Assembly: GCA_963799325.1 (NCBI GenBank)
Contig: CAWCWS010000002.1
Coordinates: 682,001 to 746,000, forward strand
Length of the DNA stretch: 64,000 nucleotides
Reading direction: 5' to 3'
From: Pseudahrensia sp963799325
GTDB lineage: Bacteria; Pseudomonadota; Alphaproteobacteria; Rhizobiales; Rhizobiaceae
The position numbers and the translations under genes were made by a program. A model generated the notes under the pieces. That model made no database searches. It was not told the origin of the DNA and was given only the letters and a program-made list of their open reading frames with translations. Below are positions 17,425-28,229 of this stretch, piece after piece; position 1 is the first letter of the stretch; each line of letters begins with the position of its first letter.

Positions 17425-18356
17425 ATGAATAGCCGAAAACCCAGATCCCAGCAGATAATCCAAGTCAATGATCTTGAGGCGCTTCTCGCAGTCGCGGAAG
17501 CGGGTAGCTTCCGAAGGGCAGCAGCTCTTCTCGATGTCGGACAGTCGGCAATAAGCCGTCGCTTGCAGAGTTTGGAGGATCGGCTTGGAGTGTCATTGCT
17601 TGAGCGGCGTTCTAGCGGCGCACGCCTGACGTCAGCCGGTTCATCTTTCGTATCCCGCGCAAGAGTAATTCTCGACGATCTCAAAACTGCCGCAGAGATT
17701 GCTAGATCAGCCGGTGTGGTTGACAACGGTCAAATCCGAATCGGATTGATTGCGTCTTTGTCCCAAGGCCCTCTCCGCTCTGTTTTTGAGCACTTTCTGA
17801 CAGCCCATGAACAGATAGAGATGTGCTTTGTTAAATCGAATAGAAATGAGCTTCTCACGCACCTCAGTCATCGCCGCTTGGATGCGGTCGTCGCCGCAGG
17901 CGAACCTGTGACTGAGCACGGAGACGGGATTCTGCTCGCTCACGAGGAAATTTTCCTCGCTGTTCCGTCTGATCACGAATGGGTAGGTCGTGAAAGGCTC
18001 GATTGGAGAGATGTGCGTGACGCAACCTTCGTAGTCAGCGCGCATGAGCCAGGACCGGAGATCCATGACTACATTCTTCGTCGGGTCAGCGACTTGGGTC
18101 GCAAGCGCATATCCGTCGTCATCCCGTAGGACGCGAAGGTATCATGACGCTGGTTGGTCTCGGCCTCGGTGTCAGCCTCGTCGCCGACCATTGGAGGGGA
18201 GTCAGCGTATCCGACGTTACCTTCGTACCCATTGGCAGTGAAGATGAGACCGTGCCGTTCACGCTCTCTTGGCGGCCTGAGAATGATAATCCCGCCCTGC
18301 GACGGTTCCTGAGCCTGGCGCGGATCGAGGCGCGGAGGACCGGCGTTCTTTCCTGA
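17425..18356 (+). CDS. LysR-family regulator at the end of the trb operon, one frameshift
   Basis: A ~310-aa LysR protein with an N-terminal winged helix (AEAGSFRRAAALLDVGQSAIS) and an effector domain. The frame breaks near 18125; the missing C-terminal part (MTLVGLGLGVSLVADHWRG ... PALRRFLSLARIEARR) continues one frame over to a stop at 18356. A LysR gene convergent with trbI/DUF2274 is a usual part of this ICE backbone. Its target is unknown. Confidence 0.75.
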
Positions 18357-18556
18357 GCTTGGCGAAGCCGCGATCCGTCGTCATGAAGCGCTCGACCATC
18401 GGCGCGATAAGCTTGGCGGGTCCTCGACCGGTTGCCTGTCTCGCGGCCGAGGACCTCGGCATAGGCGACGAGATCGCGGTGCACGGCGGCGGGCAGCTCG
18501 ATGGTCACCTTGACCGGTTTGTCGTCGGTGAGCGGTCCGAGTTTCAGCTTGGTCAT
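18259..18556 (-). CDS. DUF2274 protein, last gene of the trb operon, one frameshift
   Basis: A small protein (about 85-95 aa) that starts MTKLKLGPLTDDKPVK, the DUF2274 N-terminus, and continues in another frame after ~18430 with PAKLIAPMVERFMTTDRGF. The N-terminal half resembles a ribbon-helix-helix. Its ATG overlaps the trbI stop (ATGA). The exact 3' end is uncertain because it overlaps the convergent LysR gene. Function unknown. Confidence 0.65.
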
Positions 18557-19772
18557 CGGTGCCCCTTTGCGGTTCGAGGATGAGATCGCGGGTGACGATC
18601 ACCGGACCGGAAAGCCGGGTCGGATGGTGAGCGTCGGCGGGACGGCCGACCTGACGGCGGATGATCTCTTCGCCTGCGTCGCCGATCGTATCCTGGGCGC
18701 CGTCGCGAATGGCGCCGGCGATCGGTCATCGCTATCGTCCGTCGCCAGTCTCGGCGCCGATGTTGAGCAAGGTGCGAGAGCGGCCGCGGCCGGACGATGT
18801 CCCCCCAATGATGGTCGACGCCGTCCTCAAGCCCGGCATAACCCGCGCCATCGGCGCCGGGCTGCCGTTCGAGCACGATCGAGCGCCCGCCGGGCAGGAT
18901 GAGCCGGTTCCAGACCAGCAGCACGCGGCGCTGGCCGAAGCCGACGCCGCTGTCATATTCGCCGATCAGCCGCGCGCCCTGCGGGACGAGCAGAATAGCG
19001 CCCCGAGGGGCTGTCATAGACGTTCTGGGTGACCTGGGCGACGATCTGACCGGGCAGGTCGGAGCGGATGCCGGTGACGAGCGCGGCGGGAATGACCGCG
19101 CCGGCCTGTAGCGCGTAGGGCGATGGCGGCGGCGCGACGCGATCGGGTGACACCGTGCGGCGATCGACCGGCTGGTCGAGGAACGCCAGTTGCCGTTCCT
19201 GCGCGGTCGGCGTGCGCTGCTCGACCGGAAGACGGCGGCGGCAAGCCGCTCGCGAGATCGAGGCCAGTGTGCGAGACCGGCCTGTGTTCTGCCACGCCTG
19301 CGCGCCGAAGAAGAGTTCGCTGGTGCGCGCGGCTTCCATGTTCGGCGAGCCGACGCTGTTCTTCCGGATCGGGACCGGGCAATGGTTGTCGCCGGCACCG
19401 GACGCCCTTCTTCCTGCGCGCGCGCGGATCGGCCGGCCGAGATCGCCGGGCAGCGCCGGCCCCAAGTTGCGGGATGCCGCTATAGTCGGACGGCAGGCGG
19501 CGCAGCTCATCGGCCGTCGGCCGGTTCTCAGTGGTGAAGAGCTCGTTCGGGGCCGGTTGTCTCCGTCCCGTCCTTGCAAGCGCGACGATCAGCGCTGCAC
19601 CGATGCCCAAGACAGGTGACGATCGCCAAGACCTGCGAGCACCTTGCGCGAGAGGCGCACGACGCGCGGCGGGTCGGCGCGCAGTCGGAACGCCTCTTTC
19701 GGCCGTTTGCTGGGCGCTCGCATCCTGCATGCTCAGCCTCCGCTGGCCGATGTTCTCGTCCCTATCGGTCAT
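18553..19772 (-). CDS. trbI: TrbI/VirB10-like mating-pore protein, several frameshifts
   Basis: The VirB10 homologue that links inner- and outer-membrane parts of the conjugation channel. N-terminus MTDRDENIGQRRLSMQDAS from the ATG at 19772 (preceded by GGAGGAG); then a membrane anchor, a proline-rich linker, and the conserved beta-barrel domain (ALQAGAVIPAALVTGIRSD, LLVPQGARLIGEYDS, VLLVWNRLILPGG). These blocks lie in three frames, so at least four indels interrupt the ~400-aa protein here. Motif conservation argues against old decay. Confidence 0.8.
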
Positions 19773-20765
19773 GGTGGTCGCTCCTCCGGACGTACGGCGC
19801 GTCTCGCGTGCGCGGCCGTGCCATCCATCGGTCCGCACGATCCGGACCATCTGCTGGTTCTCGCCGCCAAGGCGCAGTTCGGCGGCGGCGAACAGCCGGT
19901 CGACGATCAGGATGTTGCGGTGGACGCGGGTGTTGACGATCTGCGCCTCGCCGTCGGCGCCGATGACGAAGAGCGGCGGCATCTCGCCCTGGACGATCCC
20001 GCGCGGGAAGACGACATAGACGCGGCGTCCGTCGTCGAAGACGGTCTGCGGCCGCCAGGGCGGCGCTGTCGCCCTGGAGCCCGTAGCGATAGCGGCGCTG
20101 CGATGCGGGCGGAATTGTCGGCTGGGCCACGGCGGGCGGTCGCGTCTGTCGTTCTGACTTGCGGATAGGACCAGGCGACCGACGGCATGTAGGTTTCGTC
20201 ATCGGCGCGCAGTTCGACGAGATAGGTGCGCCGGTCGGTGCTGACGACCAGGTTGGTGGTGATGTCGGGCCGGGTCGGCTTGACGAGGATGTGGACGCGT
20301 TCGGTCGCGCCCGCTCCCACTCACCGTGTCGCCGATGATCCAGCGCGCGGTGTCGCCGGCGGCGATCGGACCCGTCGCCGGTCAGCCGCTCGCCCGGTTC
20401 CAGCGCGATATTGGTGATCTGGCCGGGCGCGGTGTAGATCTGATAGAGCGCGCCCTCGCTGTAACGGGAACACCTGGATCGCGTTGTAATAGCCCTCGCG
20501 GCGCGGCTGGACGCGGGCGGCCGCATTGGCGTTGACGACGCGGGCCTCCGGCGTGCGGGCCGCTCTCGCCGCCGCGCGACGGCGTCCAGGCTGGCGGCGT
20601 GTGGACCGGCCGTGGGAGCTTCTTCCACCACCGGCGGCGGCGGTGTCGGGAAGCGATGGCACGTCGGCGTCATAGGTGATCTCGGGCGGACGTGTAGGTC
20701 GCGCAGCCCGACAGCAGCAGGGCGAAGCGAAGGCGAGCGGAAGCGTGGGAGCATGCCTGTCTCAT
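19769..20765 (-). CDS. trbG: TrbG/VirB9-like mating-pore protein, several frameshifts
   Basis: Periplasmic/outer-membrane component of the pore. It starts at an ATG overlapping the trbF stop; the N-terminus has a lipobox-like LLLSGCATY, so the mature protein is probably a lipoprotein. Conserved pieces in different frames include NANAAARVQPRREGYYNAIQ, YQIYTAPGQITNIALEPGE, RVHILVKPTRPDITTNL and VDRLFAAAELRLGGENQQ. At least four single-base frame changes occur. The likely stop overlaps the trbI start (ATGA). Confidence 0.78.
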
Positions 20766-21448
20766 TCCTGCAGCTCCCGCGACCAGTTGATGGCATGGAC
20801 GTAGATGCCGAGCGGGTTCTTGCGCAGCCGCTCGGTGGTGCGCGGCGGCTGCACCGAGATGGTCAGGATCGCGGTCCAGCGTTCCGTGGCTGCGAGACTG
20901 CCGTCCTGATAGCGCCGCTCGGTCCAGGCGACGCGGAAGCTGTCCGGCGAGGCGCGGATGACGCTGGAGACATCGACCGCGATCTGCACCTCGCCGACTT
21001 CGGCGAAGGGATCGTTGGCGCGCGCATAATCGTTGAGCGCCAGCGCGCCGCGATCGGTGGTGAAGTCGTAGGCGCGCAGCCAGTTCTGGCGCACGATGAT
21101 CGGATCGGCGGCGATCGAGCGGACCTGCTCGATGAAGCGCGCCAGATGGAAGGCGATCTGCGGATCGGTCGGCTGGTAGTCGGCGGTCGCGGGCGCGACC
21201 GTCTGCGCTTCGCCCAGAGCGATCGACCTCGACCACCCAGGGCTGGATCGTGCCGCGCGCGGATTGCCAGACGAGACCGCCGGCAAGCCCGGCCGCGAGG
21301 AGCAAGGCAGCCGAATGCCATCAAGCCGCCAGTTCTTCGCCTGGACGCGGGCCGAGCCGATGCGTTCGTCCCAGACCTGCGCGGCCTTCTGATAGGGGGT
21401 GTCGGGTTCGGGCGTCTTGCCGTAGCGGAGGGAGGGTCGTTTGAACAT
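20762..21448 (-). CDS. trbF: TrbF/VirB8-like mating-pore protein, frameshifted
   Basis: VirB8-like nucleation factor of the conjugation channel. MFKRPSLRYGKTPEPDTPYQ is the classic TrbF N-terminus. The transmembrane segment (LLAAGLAGGLVWQSARGTI) appears in a neighbouring frame between about 21,330 and 21,220, after which the first frame resumes (TVAPATADYQPTDPQIAFH) to the end. Two to three indels are needed to restore one ~228-aa protein. ATGA overlaps join it to trbL and trbG. Confidence 0.82.
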   Translation of the reverse strand: MFKRPSLRYGKTPEPDTPYQKAAQVWDERIGSARVQAKNWRLDGIRLPCSSRPGLPAVSSGNPRAARSSPGWSRSIALGEAQTVAPATADYQPTDPQIAFHLARFIEQVRSIAADPIIVRQNWLRAYDFTTDRGALALNDYARANDPFAEVGEVQIAVDVSSVIRASPDSFRVAWTERRYQDGSLAATERWTAILTISVQPPRTTERLRKNPLGIYVHAINWSRELQE

Positions 21449-22769
21449 CAGCTGTCCCTTTCAGAAAGATTGATGGAGGCGCCGCCGCCATGGCTGTCGC
21501 CCGAGCGGACGGCGTGTGCGGCGGCGGTCGCGCCATGTTGGAGGGACTGGGAGCGCTTCATGCGTTTCGCCCAGGCGGGCTGTGCGGACGAGGACGTTGC
21601 GGCTCCCGCATCGCCAGAACCGCCTTTGATGCTGCCGCCGCTCGCCTCGATCGCGGTCCGCGCACCGCTGCGCGCGCTGTCGCGCATGGCACCTGCAGCA
21701 CATTCTTCAGGGGACTGGCAGCGACACCGCACCGGCTCGGGCGACACCGCCCAGGCCACCGGCGACACCGGCAGCGCCACTCTTCCCGGCCGAGCCGAGA
21801 CTGTAGGCGGCGCTGGTTCCGCCGCGTCATGGCCGCGCCGCCGCGCGCACCGGCAACAGCTGCCCTTGGCGACAGCGCCGCCCGCCATTCCCGTTCCGGC
21901 CACGGCCGCGGCGGTCACGCCGGCGGCCGCAACACCCGTGCCGATCGCCGCTCCTGCACCGAGCTGCGGGCCACCGGAGATCAATCCGTTGGCGATGCCG
22001 GGGCCGAAGATACCGAGGCCCAGCAGCGAGAGCGCGGCGAGCACGATCGCCATGGCGTCCTCGATATTGGGCTGGTCGCCGCCGAATCCGGCGGTGAACT
22101 CGGCGAACAGCGTCGAGCCGATGCCGATGATGACGGCGAGTACGAGGACCTTGACGCCGGATGAGACGACGTTGCCGAGCACGCGCTCGGCCAGGAAAGG
22201 CGGTCTTGCCGAAGAGGCCGAACGGGATCGAGCACGAAGCCGGCGAGCGTCGTCAGCTTGAACTCGATCAGGGTGATGAAGAGCTGGATGGCGAGAATGA
22301 AGAAGGCGAGCAGCACCATCGCCCAGGCGAACAGCAGCACGATGATCTGGATGAAGTTCTCGAAGAAGCTGACAAAGCCCATCAGGTCGGAGATGGATTC
22401 CAGGATTGGGCGACCGGCATCGAGCCCGACCTGGGCGACCCGGCCGGGGCGCAGCAGATCGGCGGTGGTGAAGCCGGTGCCGGTCGCCTGCAGGCCGAGG
22501 CCCGCGAAGCTCTCGAAGACGATCCGGGCGAGCGTGTTCCAGTTGGAGATGATGTAGGCGAAGATGCCGATGAAGAGCGTCTTCTTGACGAGGCGCGCGA
22601 GGATGTCGTCGTCCGCGCCCCAGGCCCAGAACAGCGCCGCCAGCGTCACGTCGATGACGATCAGCGTGGTCGCAAGGAACGCGACCTCGCCGCCGAGCAG
22701 GCCGAAGCCGCTGTCGATATAGCGGGTGAAGACCTCCAGGAAGCGGTCGATGACGCCGGTGCCGCCCAT
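21448..22769 (-). CDS. trbL: TrbL/VirB6-like polytopic membrane protein, frameshifted
   Basis: Inner-membrane channel component. The first 185 residues are intact with at least five hydrophobic spans (VAFLATTLIVIDVTLAALFW and others); the frame shifts near 22,200 and resumes as MLGNVVSSGVKVLVLAVIIG. A long Gly/Ala-rich C-terminal region follows, itself disturbed near 21,850. It ends at a TGA overlapping the trbF ATG. Confidence 0.8.
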
Positions 22770-22773
22770 GAGC

Positions 22774-23043
22774 TTACTCGCTCTCTCGGGCGCGAGCCGG
22801 AACTCAGGAAGCGGCGGCGCTTCTCGGCCCAGACATCGAGGCAGGCCTGGTCTTCAAGCGCGGCCTCGCCGAGCGCCTGACAGCGTTGCAGCTCCGCTGC
22901 GGATCGGTTCCTGAGCGGCGCTTGCCGACGGGCCGAGACGCACGCGCCTCTTCCCCCTGGCGGCCAAGCTCGATGATCGCGACCACGATCGCGATCAGCA
23001 GGAAGATGGCTGCGGCGAGCCGAGCAAGGACCGTCCCGTTCAT
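22774..23043 (-). CDS. TrbK-alt putative entry-exclusion protein, frameshifted
   Basis: A small (~90 aa) protein between trbJ and trbL, the usual place of the TrbK-alt entry-exclusion family. It starts MNGTVLARLAAAIFLLIAIVV (signal or lipoprotein-like helix). The conserved C-terminal segment RCQALGEAALEDQACLDVWAE lies in another frame. Entry-exclusion proteins reduce uptake of a second copy of the element. The stop at 22774 is my best fit after frame repair. Confidence 0.6.
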
Positions 23044-23045
23044 CG

Positions 23046-23815
23046 TCAGCCTCCGTTCGGGAACATCTCGGCATTACCGGGCCGGTAGCCCTCGCCGGGT
23101 TCGAGGAAGCGGCGGCGCTGCTCGCGCGCCTGCTCCTGCGCGGCGGCCCGCTGGGCGGCTTCGAGATTTTGGGCGCGGCCTTGCGCGGCGATGACGGCGG
23201 TGAGGTCGGAGATCTGCTGCGCTTGCAGCGCGAGCAGTTGGTTGCCGGCCTGTGTCGCCTGCAACGCGCCGGTCGCTGACTGGCTGGCACCGACCAGCGC
23301 CGACATCTGCTGGCGGTTGGTTTCGATGTTGCCGACGACGCCGGCCTGCACGCGCATCGCGTCCTGCAAGCCCGCGACGGTCGTCTGCCAGCGCTGCTTG
23401 GCACCGTCGATCAGCGCCTGATCGGACGCGGTCATCGAGGCTGTCGCCGTAGGTCGACTCGAAGGCCTGATCGATCTCGCGCACGTCGTAGGCGATCCGC
23501 TGCGCTTCGCCGAGAAGCTGCTGCGTGCGCGCGACCGACTGCTGCAATTGCTGCAGGGAGGAATGCGGCAGGCTGGCGAGATTGCGCGCCTGATTGATCA
23601 GCATCTGCGCCTGGTTCTGCAGCGAGGTGATCTGGTTGTTGATCTGTTCGAGCGCGCGCGCGGCCTGCAGCACGTTCTGCGCATAGTTGGTCGGATCATA
23701 AACGATGCGCGCCGAACTGGGCCTGGGCCGGCGTCGTCAGAACCGGCGACAAGACCAACGGCGCGGCAAGCAAAGCTGCCGCGAACTGGCGCAAGCGGAT
23801 GGATTTGATAGTCAT
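23046..23815 (-). CDS. trbJ: TrbJ/VirB5-like pilus-assembly protein, frameshifted
   Basis: VirB5-like minor pilus component. The ATG at 23815 overlaps the trbE stop; a signal peptide (LRQFAAALLAAPLVL...AQAQFG) leads the mature protein. The helical middle (LQAARALEQINNQITSLQNQ) and C-terminus (AMRVQAGVVGNIETNRQQM ... EQRRRFLEPGEGY) are conserved but spread over three frames. At least three indels are required to restore ~250 aa. Confidence 0.8.
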
Positions 23816-26343
23816 GGGGTAATCTCCTCTTCGGTGGGGGTGCTCGGATCGGCGGGAAGGTCGAGGGCGATCTGCGCTTCGAATTCGTCGTCGAATTCGA
23901 AGCGATCGAGGTTGGGCAGATCGGGAATGAGATCGGCGGCCCAGGCCGCGCCGCGCTCGGACAGCCAGGCGGCGGCGAACGCCGTCGCGCTCCACTGCTC
24001 GGCGAGGATGCGCGCGATGGCGGTCTGGTCGGTTTTTGCGGATGTGGCGGTGAAGGCGAGTGCCACCTCGCCGAGCCCGAGCTCGAACAGCCGGTTGCCG
24101 CGCCGCGACTGGCAGTAATAGTCGCGCTTGGGCGTCGCCCGGCTGAGAATCTCGATCTGCCGGTCGTTGAGTCCGAAGCGGCGGTAGATGGCTGTGATCT
24201 GCGGTTCGATCGCGCGTTCGTTTGGCAGGAACAGCCGCGTCGGGCAGCTCTCGATGATCGCAGGCGCGATCGGCGAGCCGTCGATGTCGGAAAGGGACTG
24301 GGTCGCGAAGACGACGCTGGCGTTCTTCTTGCGCAGCGTCTTCAGCCATTCGCGCAGCTGCCCGGCGAAGCCTTCGTCGTCGAGCGCCAGCCAGCCCTCG
24401 TCGATGATGAGCAGCGTCGGCGAGCCGTCGAGCCGGCCCTCGATCCGGTGGAACAGATAGGCGAGTACGGCGGGCGCGGCGCCGGTGCCGATCAGGCCTT
24501 CGGTCTCGAAGGCCTGGACCGTCGCTTCGCCGAGCCGCTCGGCTTCGGCGTCGAGCAGGCGACCGAACGGACCGCCGACGCAATAGGGCTGCAGCGCACG
24601 TTTCAGATCCTGCGATTGCAGCAGCACCGAAAGCCCGGTCAGCGTGCGTTCGCCAACCGGGGCGGAGGCGAGCGACGACAGCGCCGACCAGAGATGATCT
24701 TTCGACCTCCGGCGTGACCGTCACACCCTCGCGCGCCAGAGATCGCGGCGAGCCAGCCAGCGGCCCAGCTGCGCGTCGCGGCATCGTCGATGCGCGCCAG
24801 CGGCTGCAGCGCGACCGGTTCGGAGGCGTCGTCGGACAGTGACCCGCCGAGATCGTGCCAGTCGCCGCCCATGGCGAGCGCGGCGGCGCGGATCGAGCCG
24901 CCGAAGTCGAAGGCGAAGACCTGGGATCTTCTCGTAGCGGCGGAACTGCAGCGCCATCAGCGCGAGCAGCACCGACTTGCCCGCGCCGGTGGGGCCGACG
25001 ACCAGCGTGTGCCCGACATCGCCGACATGGAGGGAAAACCGGAACGGGGTCGCGCCTTCGGTCTGGCCGAAGAGCAGTGGGGGCGCTGCGAAATGCTCGT
25101 CCCGTTCCGGCCCCGCCCACACCGCCGACAGGGGGATCATGTGGGCGAGATTGAGCGTCGAGACCGGCGGCTGGCGGACATTGGCGTAGACATGGCCGGG
25201 CAGGCGACCCGAGCCACGCCTCGACCGCGTTGACCGTCTCGGCGATGCAGGTGAAGTCGCGGCCCTGGATGACCTTCTCGACGAGGCGCAGCTTCTCGTC
25301 GGCGATGCGCGGGTCGGCGTCCCAGACCGTGACCGTCGCGGTGACATAGGCTTCGCCGATCAGGTCGGAGCCGAGCTCCTGCAGCGCGGCATCGGCGTCC
25401 ATGGCCTTGTTGTGGGCGTCGGTATCGAGCAGCGCCGACGCCTCGTTGGTCATGATCTCCTTGAGGATCGCGGCGATCGACTTGCGCTTGGCGAACCATT
25501 GCCGCCGGATCTTGGCGAGCAGCCGTGTCGCGTCGGTCTTGTCGAGCATGATCGCGCGCGTCGACCAGCGATAGGGGAAGGCGAGCCGGTTGAGGTCGTC
25601 GAGGATGCCGGGCGTGGTCGCGCTCGGGAAACCGGTGATGGTGAGGATGCGCAGATGTGCGTCGCCCAGCATCGGCTCCAGCCCGGCGGTGAGCGGCTGA
25701 TCGGCGAGCAGCGCGTCGAGATGCATCGGCACTTCGGGCACGCGGACGCGCTGCACCTTGGTCGAGATGGCCGAATGCAGATAGGTCAGCGTCTCGGCGT
25801 CATCGAGCCAGGCGCATTCGGGCATGAAGCCCTCGACGAGCTGCAGCACGCGGTCGGTGCGGTCGATGAAGCCGGCCAGGGTCTCGCGGGCATCGACGCC
25901 GGCGGCGCGCTCGCGGCCCTCATAGAGGAAGCGTTCGGCGCGCGCGGCCTCTTCGGCGGGCGGCAGGAACAGCAGCGTCAGAAAATAGCGCGACTCGAAG
26001 TGCGACGCCTTCTTCCTCGAACTGCGCCTTGCGCTCGACATCAACCAGGGCCGATGCCGCATCGGGAAAGGTGCTTTCGGGATAGGAGCTGGCAGGAACA
26101 CGCTGCGCTTCGACGAAGACCGCCCAGCCCGAGCCGAGACGGCGCAACGCGTTGTTGACGCGGCCCGCGACCGGCGACCAGCTCGGCAGGCACGGCACTG
26201 TCGAGATCAGGACCGCGAAACCGCGCGGTGCGCTGGAACGAGCCGTCCTTGTTGAGGACGACGCCTTCACCGGCCAGCGCGGCCCAGGGCAGGAAGTCGG
26301 CCAGATGGTTCGGCGTGCGGCGATATTCGGCAAGGTTCATCAT
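23812..26343 (-). CDS. trbE: TrbE/VirB4-like conjugation ATPase, at least four frameshifts
   Basis: The VirB4 ATPase that energises pilus assembly and transfer, about 820 aa when mended. Start MMNLAEYRRTPNHLADFLPW; Walker A is VVGPTGAGKSVLLALMALQ near 24,970; Walker B region LLIIDEGWLALDDEGF near 24,400; Q-loop FATQSLSDI. The breaks are near 26,175, 25,995, 25,205, 24,920 and 24,640. At the first one a single extra G explains the shift (VAVAGRVNN). The C-terminal 271 residues are in one clean frame. Confidence 0.85.
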
Positions 26344-26348
26344 CGACC

Positions 26349-26621
26349 TCACACCCCGAGATAGCCGGGGATGCGGATATGGCGGCGCACGACATCGACG
26401 AAGAGCGGATCGCGCTTGGCGGCCCAGACCGCCGCGAAATGTCCGATCGCCCAGATCAAGATGCCGACCATCCAGAGCCGTAGGCCAAGACCGACGGCGG
26501 CGGCGAGCGTGCCGTTGACGAATGGCGATGGACGCGTGGCGCGCCGCCGAGCAGGATCGGCTCGGTCAGCGCGCGGTGGACGGGGATCGTGAATCCGGGG
26601 ACGGGATCGACGTGCGTCCAT
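26349..26621 (-). CDS. trbD: TrbD/VirB3-like membrane protein, frameshifted
   Basis: A ~90-aa VirB3-like protein. The restored N-terminus (VDPVPGFTIPVHRALTEPIL) and the intact C-terminal half (FVNGTLAAAVGLGLRLWMVG ... AAKRDPLFVDVVRRHIRIPG) match TrbD, with one or two hydrophobic helices. Two indels shift the N-terminal half. ATGA overlap with trbC; trbE begins right after its stop. Confidence 0.78.
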   Translation of the reverse strand: MDARRSRPRIHDPRPPRADRADPARRRATRPSPFVNGTLAAAVGLGLRLWMVGILIWAIGHFAAVWAAKRDPLFVDVVRRHIRIPGYLGV

Positions 26622-26954
26622 CAGATCACCGCCCCGCCGCCGAAGGAAAAGAACGACAGGAAGAAGCTGGACGCGGCGAAGGCGATCGACAGACCGAAGA
26701 CGATCTGGATCAGCCGCCTCGCACCGCCGGACGTGTCGCCGAAGGCGAGTGTCAGGCCGGTGATGATGATGATCATCACCGCGATGATCTTGGCGACCGG
26801 GCCTTCGATCGATTCCAGGATCGACTGCAGCGGCGCTTCCCACGGCATGGACGAGCCGGCGGCATTGCGCAGTGGTGGTCATAACCAACGAAACTAAGAG
26901 GGCGATACAGATCGCCTCGAACAGACGGCGGTTTTGAAATAAGTGTCGGGGCAT
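26621..26954 (-). CDS. trbC: TrbC/VirB2-like pilin precursor, one frameshift
   Basis: A ~110-aa pilin of the conjugative pilus. The signal region (MPRHLFQNRRLFEAICIAL ... SLVMTT) begins at an ATG overlapping the trbB stop; the mature hydrophobic pilin (MPWEAPLQSILESIEGPVAK ... IIAVMIIIITGLTLAFGDTSGG) continues one frame over after ~26,855. Two membrane helices and small size are typical. TrbC pilins of this class can be cyclised by the TraF peptidase, which is encoded on this element. Confidence 0.78.
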
Positions 26955-27934
26955 CAAGAGTTTCCTTCGCGGTCTGGTGTGCAGGATGTGAGGCGGTAAT
27001 CGCCGGCCGGGGTGAGGCCATCGACGCGGGCGAGTTCGGAGAGGCGGCGGGCAGTGCCGCGTCCGGACAGGACGGCGACCAGATCGATGGTCTCGGCGAT
27101 CAGGGCGCGCGGGACCGTGACGACGGCTTCCTGGATGAGCTGTTCCATCCGGCGCAGGGCACCGAGCGCGGTCCCGGCATGGATGGTGCCGATGCCGCCC
27201 GGATGGCCGGTGCCCCAGGCCTTGAGGAGATCGAGCGCTTCGGATCCGCGCACCTCGCCGATCGGAATGCGGTCGGGCCGCAGGCGCAGAGAGGACCGGA
27301 CGAGATCGGACAGCGAGGCGACGTTGTCCTTGGTCCGCAGCGCGACGAGATTGGGCGCGGCGCATTGCAGCTCGCGCGTATCCTCGATCAGGACGACGCG
27401 ATCGTCGGTCTTGGCGACTTCGGCCAGGAGCGCGTTGGTGAGCGTGGTCTTGCCGGTCGATGTCCCGCCGGCGACGAGGATGTTCCGGCGCTCGGCGACT
27501 GCGACACGCAGCGTCGAGGCCTCCGCCTCGGACATAATCTCGGCTGCCACATAGTCGTCGAGCGTGAAAACGGCGACGGCGGGCTTGCGGATCGCGAAGG
27601 TCGGCGCGGCGACGACGGGCGGCAGCAACCCCTCGAACCGTTCTCCCGTCTCGGGCAGTTCCGCCGACACGCGGGGCGCACCGGCATGAACCTCGACGCC
27701 GACATGATGGGCGACCAGGCGGATGATCCGCTCGCCGTCGGCGGCGGATAGCTGGTCATCGGTTGCGCAAAGGCCCTCGGACAGCCGGTCGATCCAGAGC
27801 CGCCCGTCGGGGTTGAGCATGACTTCGACGATTTGCGCATCGTCGAGATAGCCGGCGATCGCCGGACCAAGCGCGGTGCGCAGCATGCGGCTGCCGCGTG
27901 AAACCGCCTCAGATTGTTGAAAAGAAATCGTCAT
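26954..27934 (-). CDS. trbB: TrbB/VirB11-like secretion ATPase
   Basis: A 326-aa hexameric traffic ATPase of the VirB11 family. Walker A GGTSTGKTTL is at residues 156-165, the Asp box EDTRELQC follows, and the His box lies in GTGHPGGIGTIHAG. It is the only trb gene here with a single unbroken frame. I chose the ATG at 27934 (MTISFQQSE) over an in-frame start 27 bases upstream. It heads the operon trbBCDEJKLFGI, in which nearly every junction is an ATGA overlap. Confidence 0.9.
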   Translation of the reverse strand: MTISFQQSEAVSRGSRMLRTALGPAIAGYLDDAQIVEVMLNPDGRLWIDRLSEGLCATDDQLSAADGERIIRLVAHHVGVEVHAGAPRVSAELPETGERFEGLLPPVVAAPTFAIRKPAVAVFTLDDYVAAEIMSEAEASTLRVAVAERRNILVAGGTSTGKTTLTNALLAEVAKTDDRVVLIEDTRELQCAAPNLVALRTKDNVASLSDLVRSSLRLRPDRIPIGEVRGSEALDLLKAWGTGHPGGIGTIHAGTALGALRRMEQLIQEAVVTVPRALIAETIDLVAVLSGRGTARRLSELARVDGLTPAGDYRLTSCTPDREGNS

Positions 27935-28229
27935 GCTCGTCCCCGTGTGGAGGGACGTCACCTGACGGCCCCGGATCGGGGACGATTAAAAGAACCGGAA
28001 TTAGGGGCTGCGCAACAGCGTCAAGGGCGTAGTAGTGCGCTGGCGTAGAAAGACAGGTAAACGGCGGAGCGGCTCACGAGATCAAGGGAACGGCATCGAT
28101 GAATGGAAGCGCGTTTTGGTTAGTAACCGTTCGTGACTATTGGGGCGAAGTTCAGAAGCGAGTCCTCATAGGTCGTTAGCTCGAAGCCGTCCGGATACGT
28201 CCGCTTATATTACATTCCTCAACTTGACC

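Noticed and set aside
18259..26954. Programmed frameshifting in trb genes
   Set aside because: Breaks occur at many unrelated sites, several per gene, with no shared slippery sequence or downstream structure; similar breaks occur in host genes.
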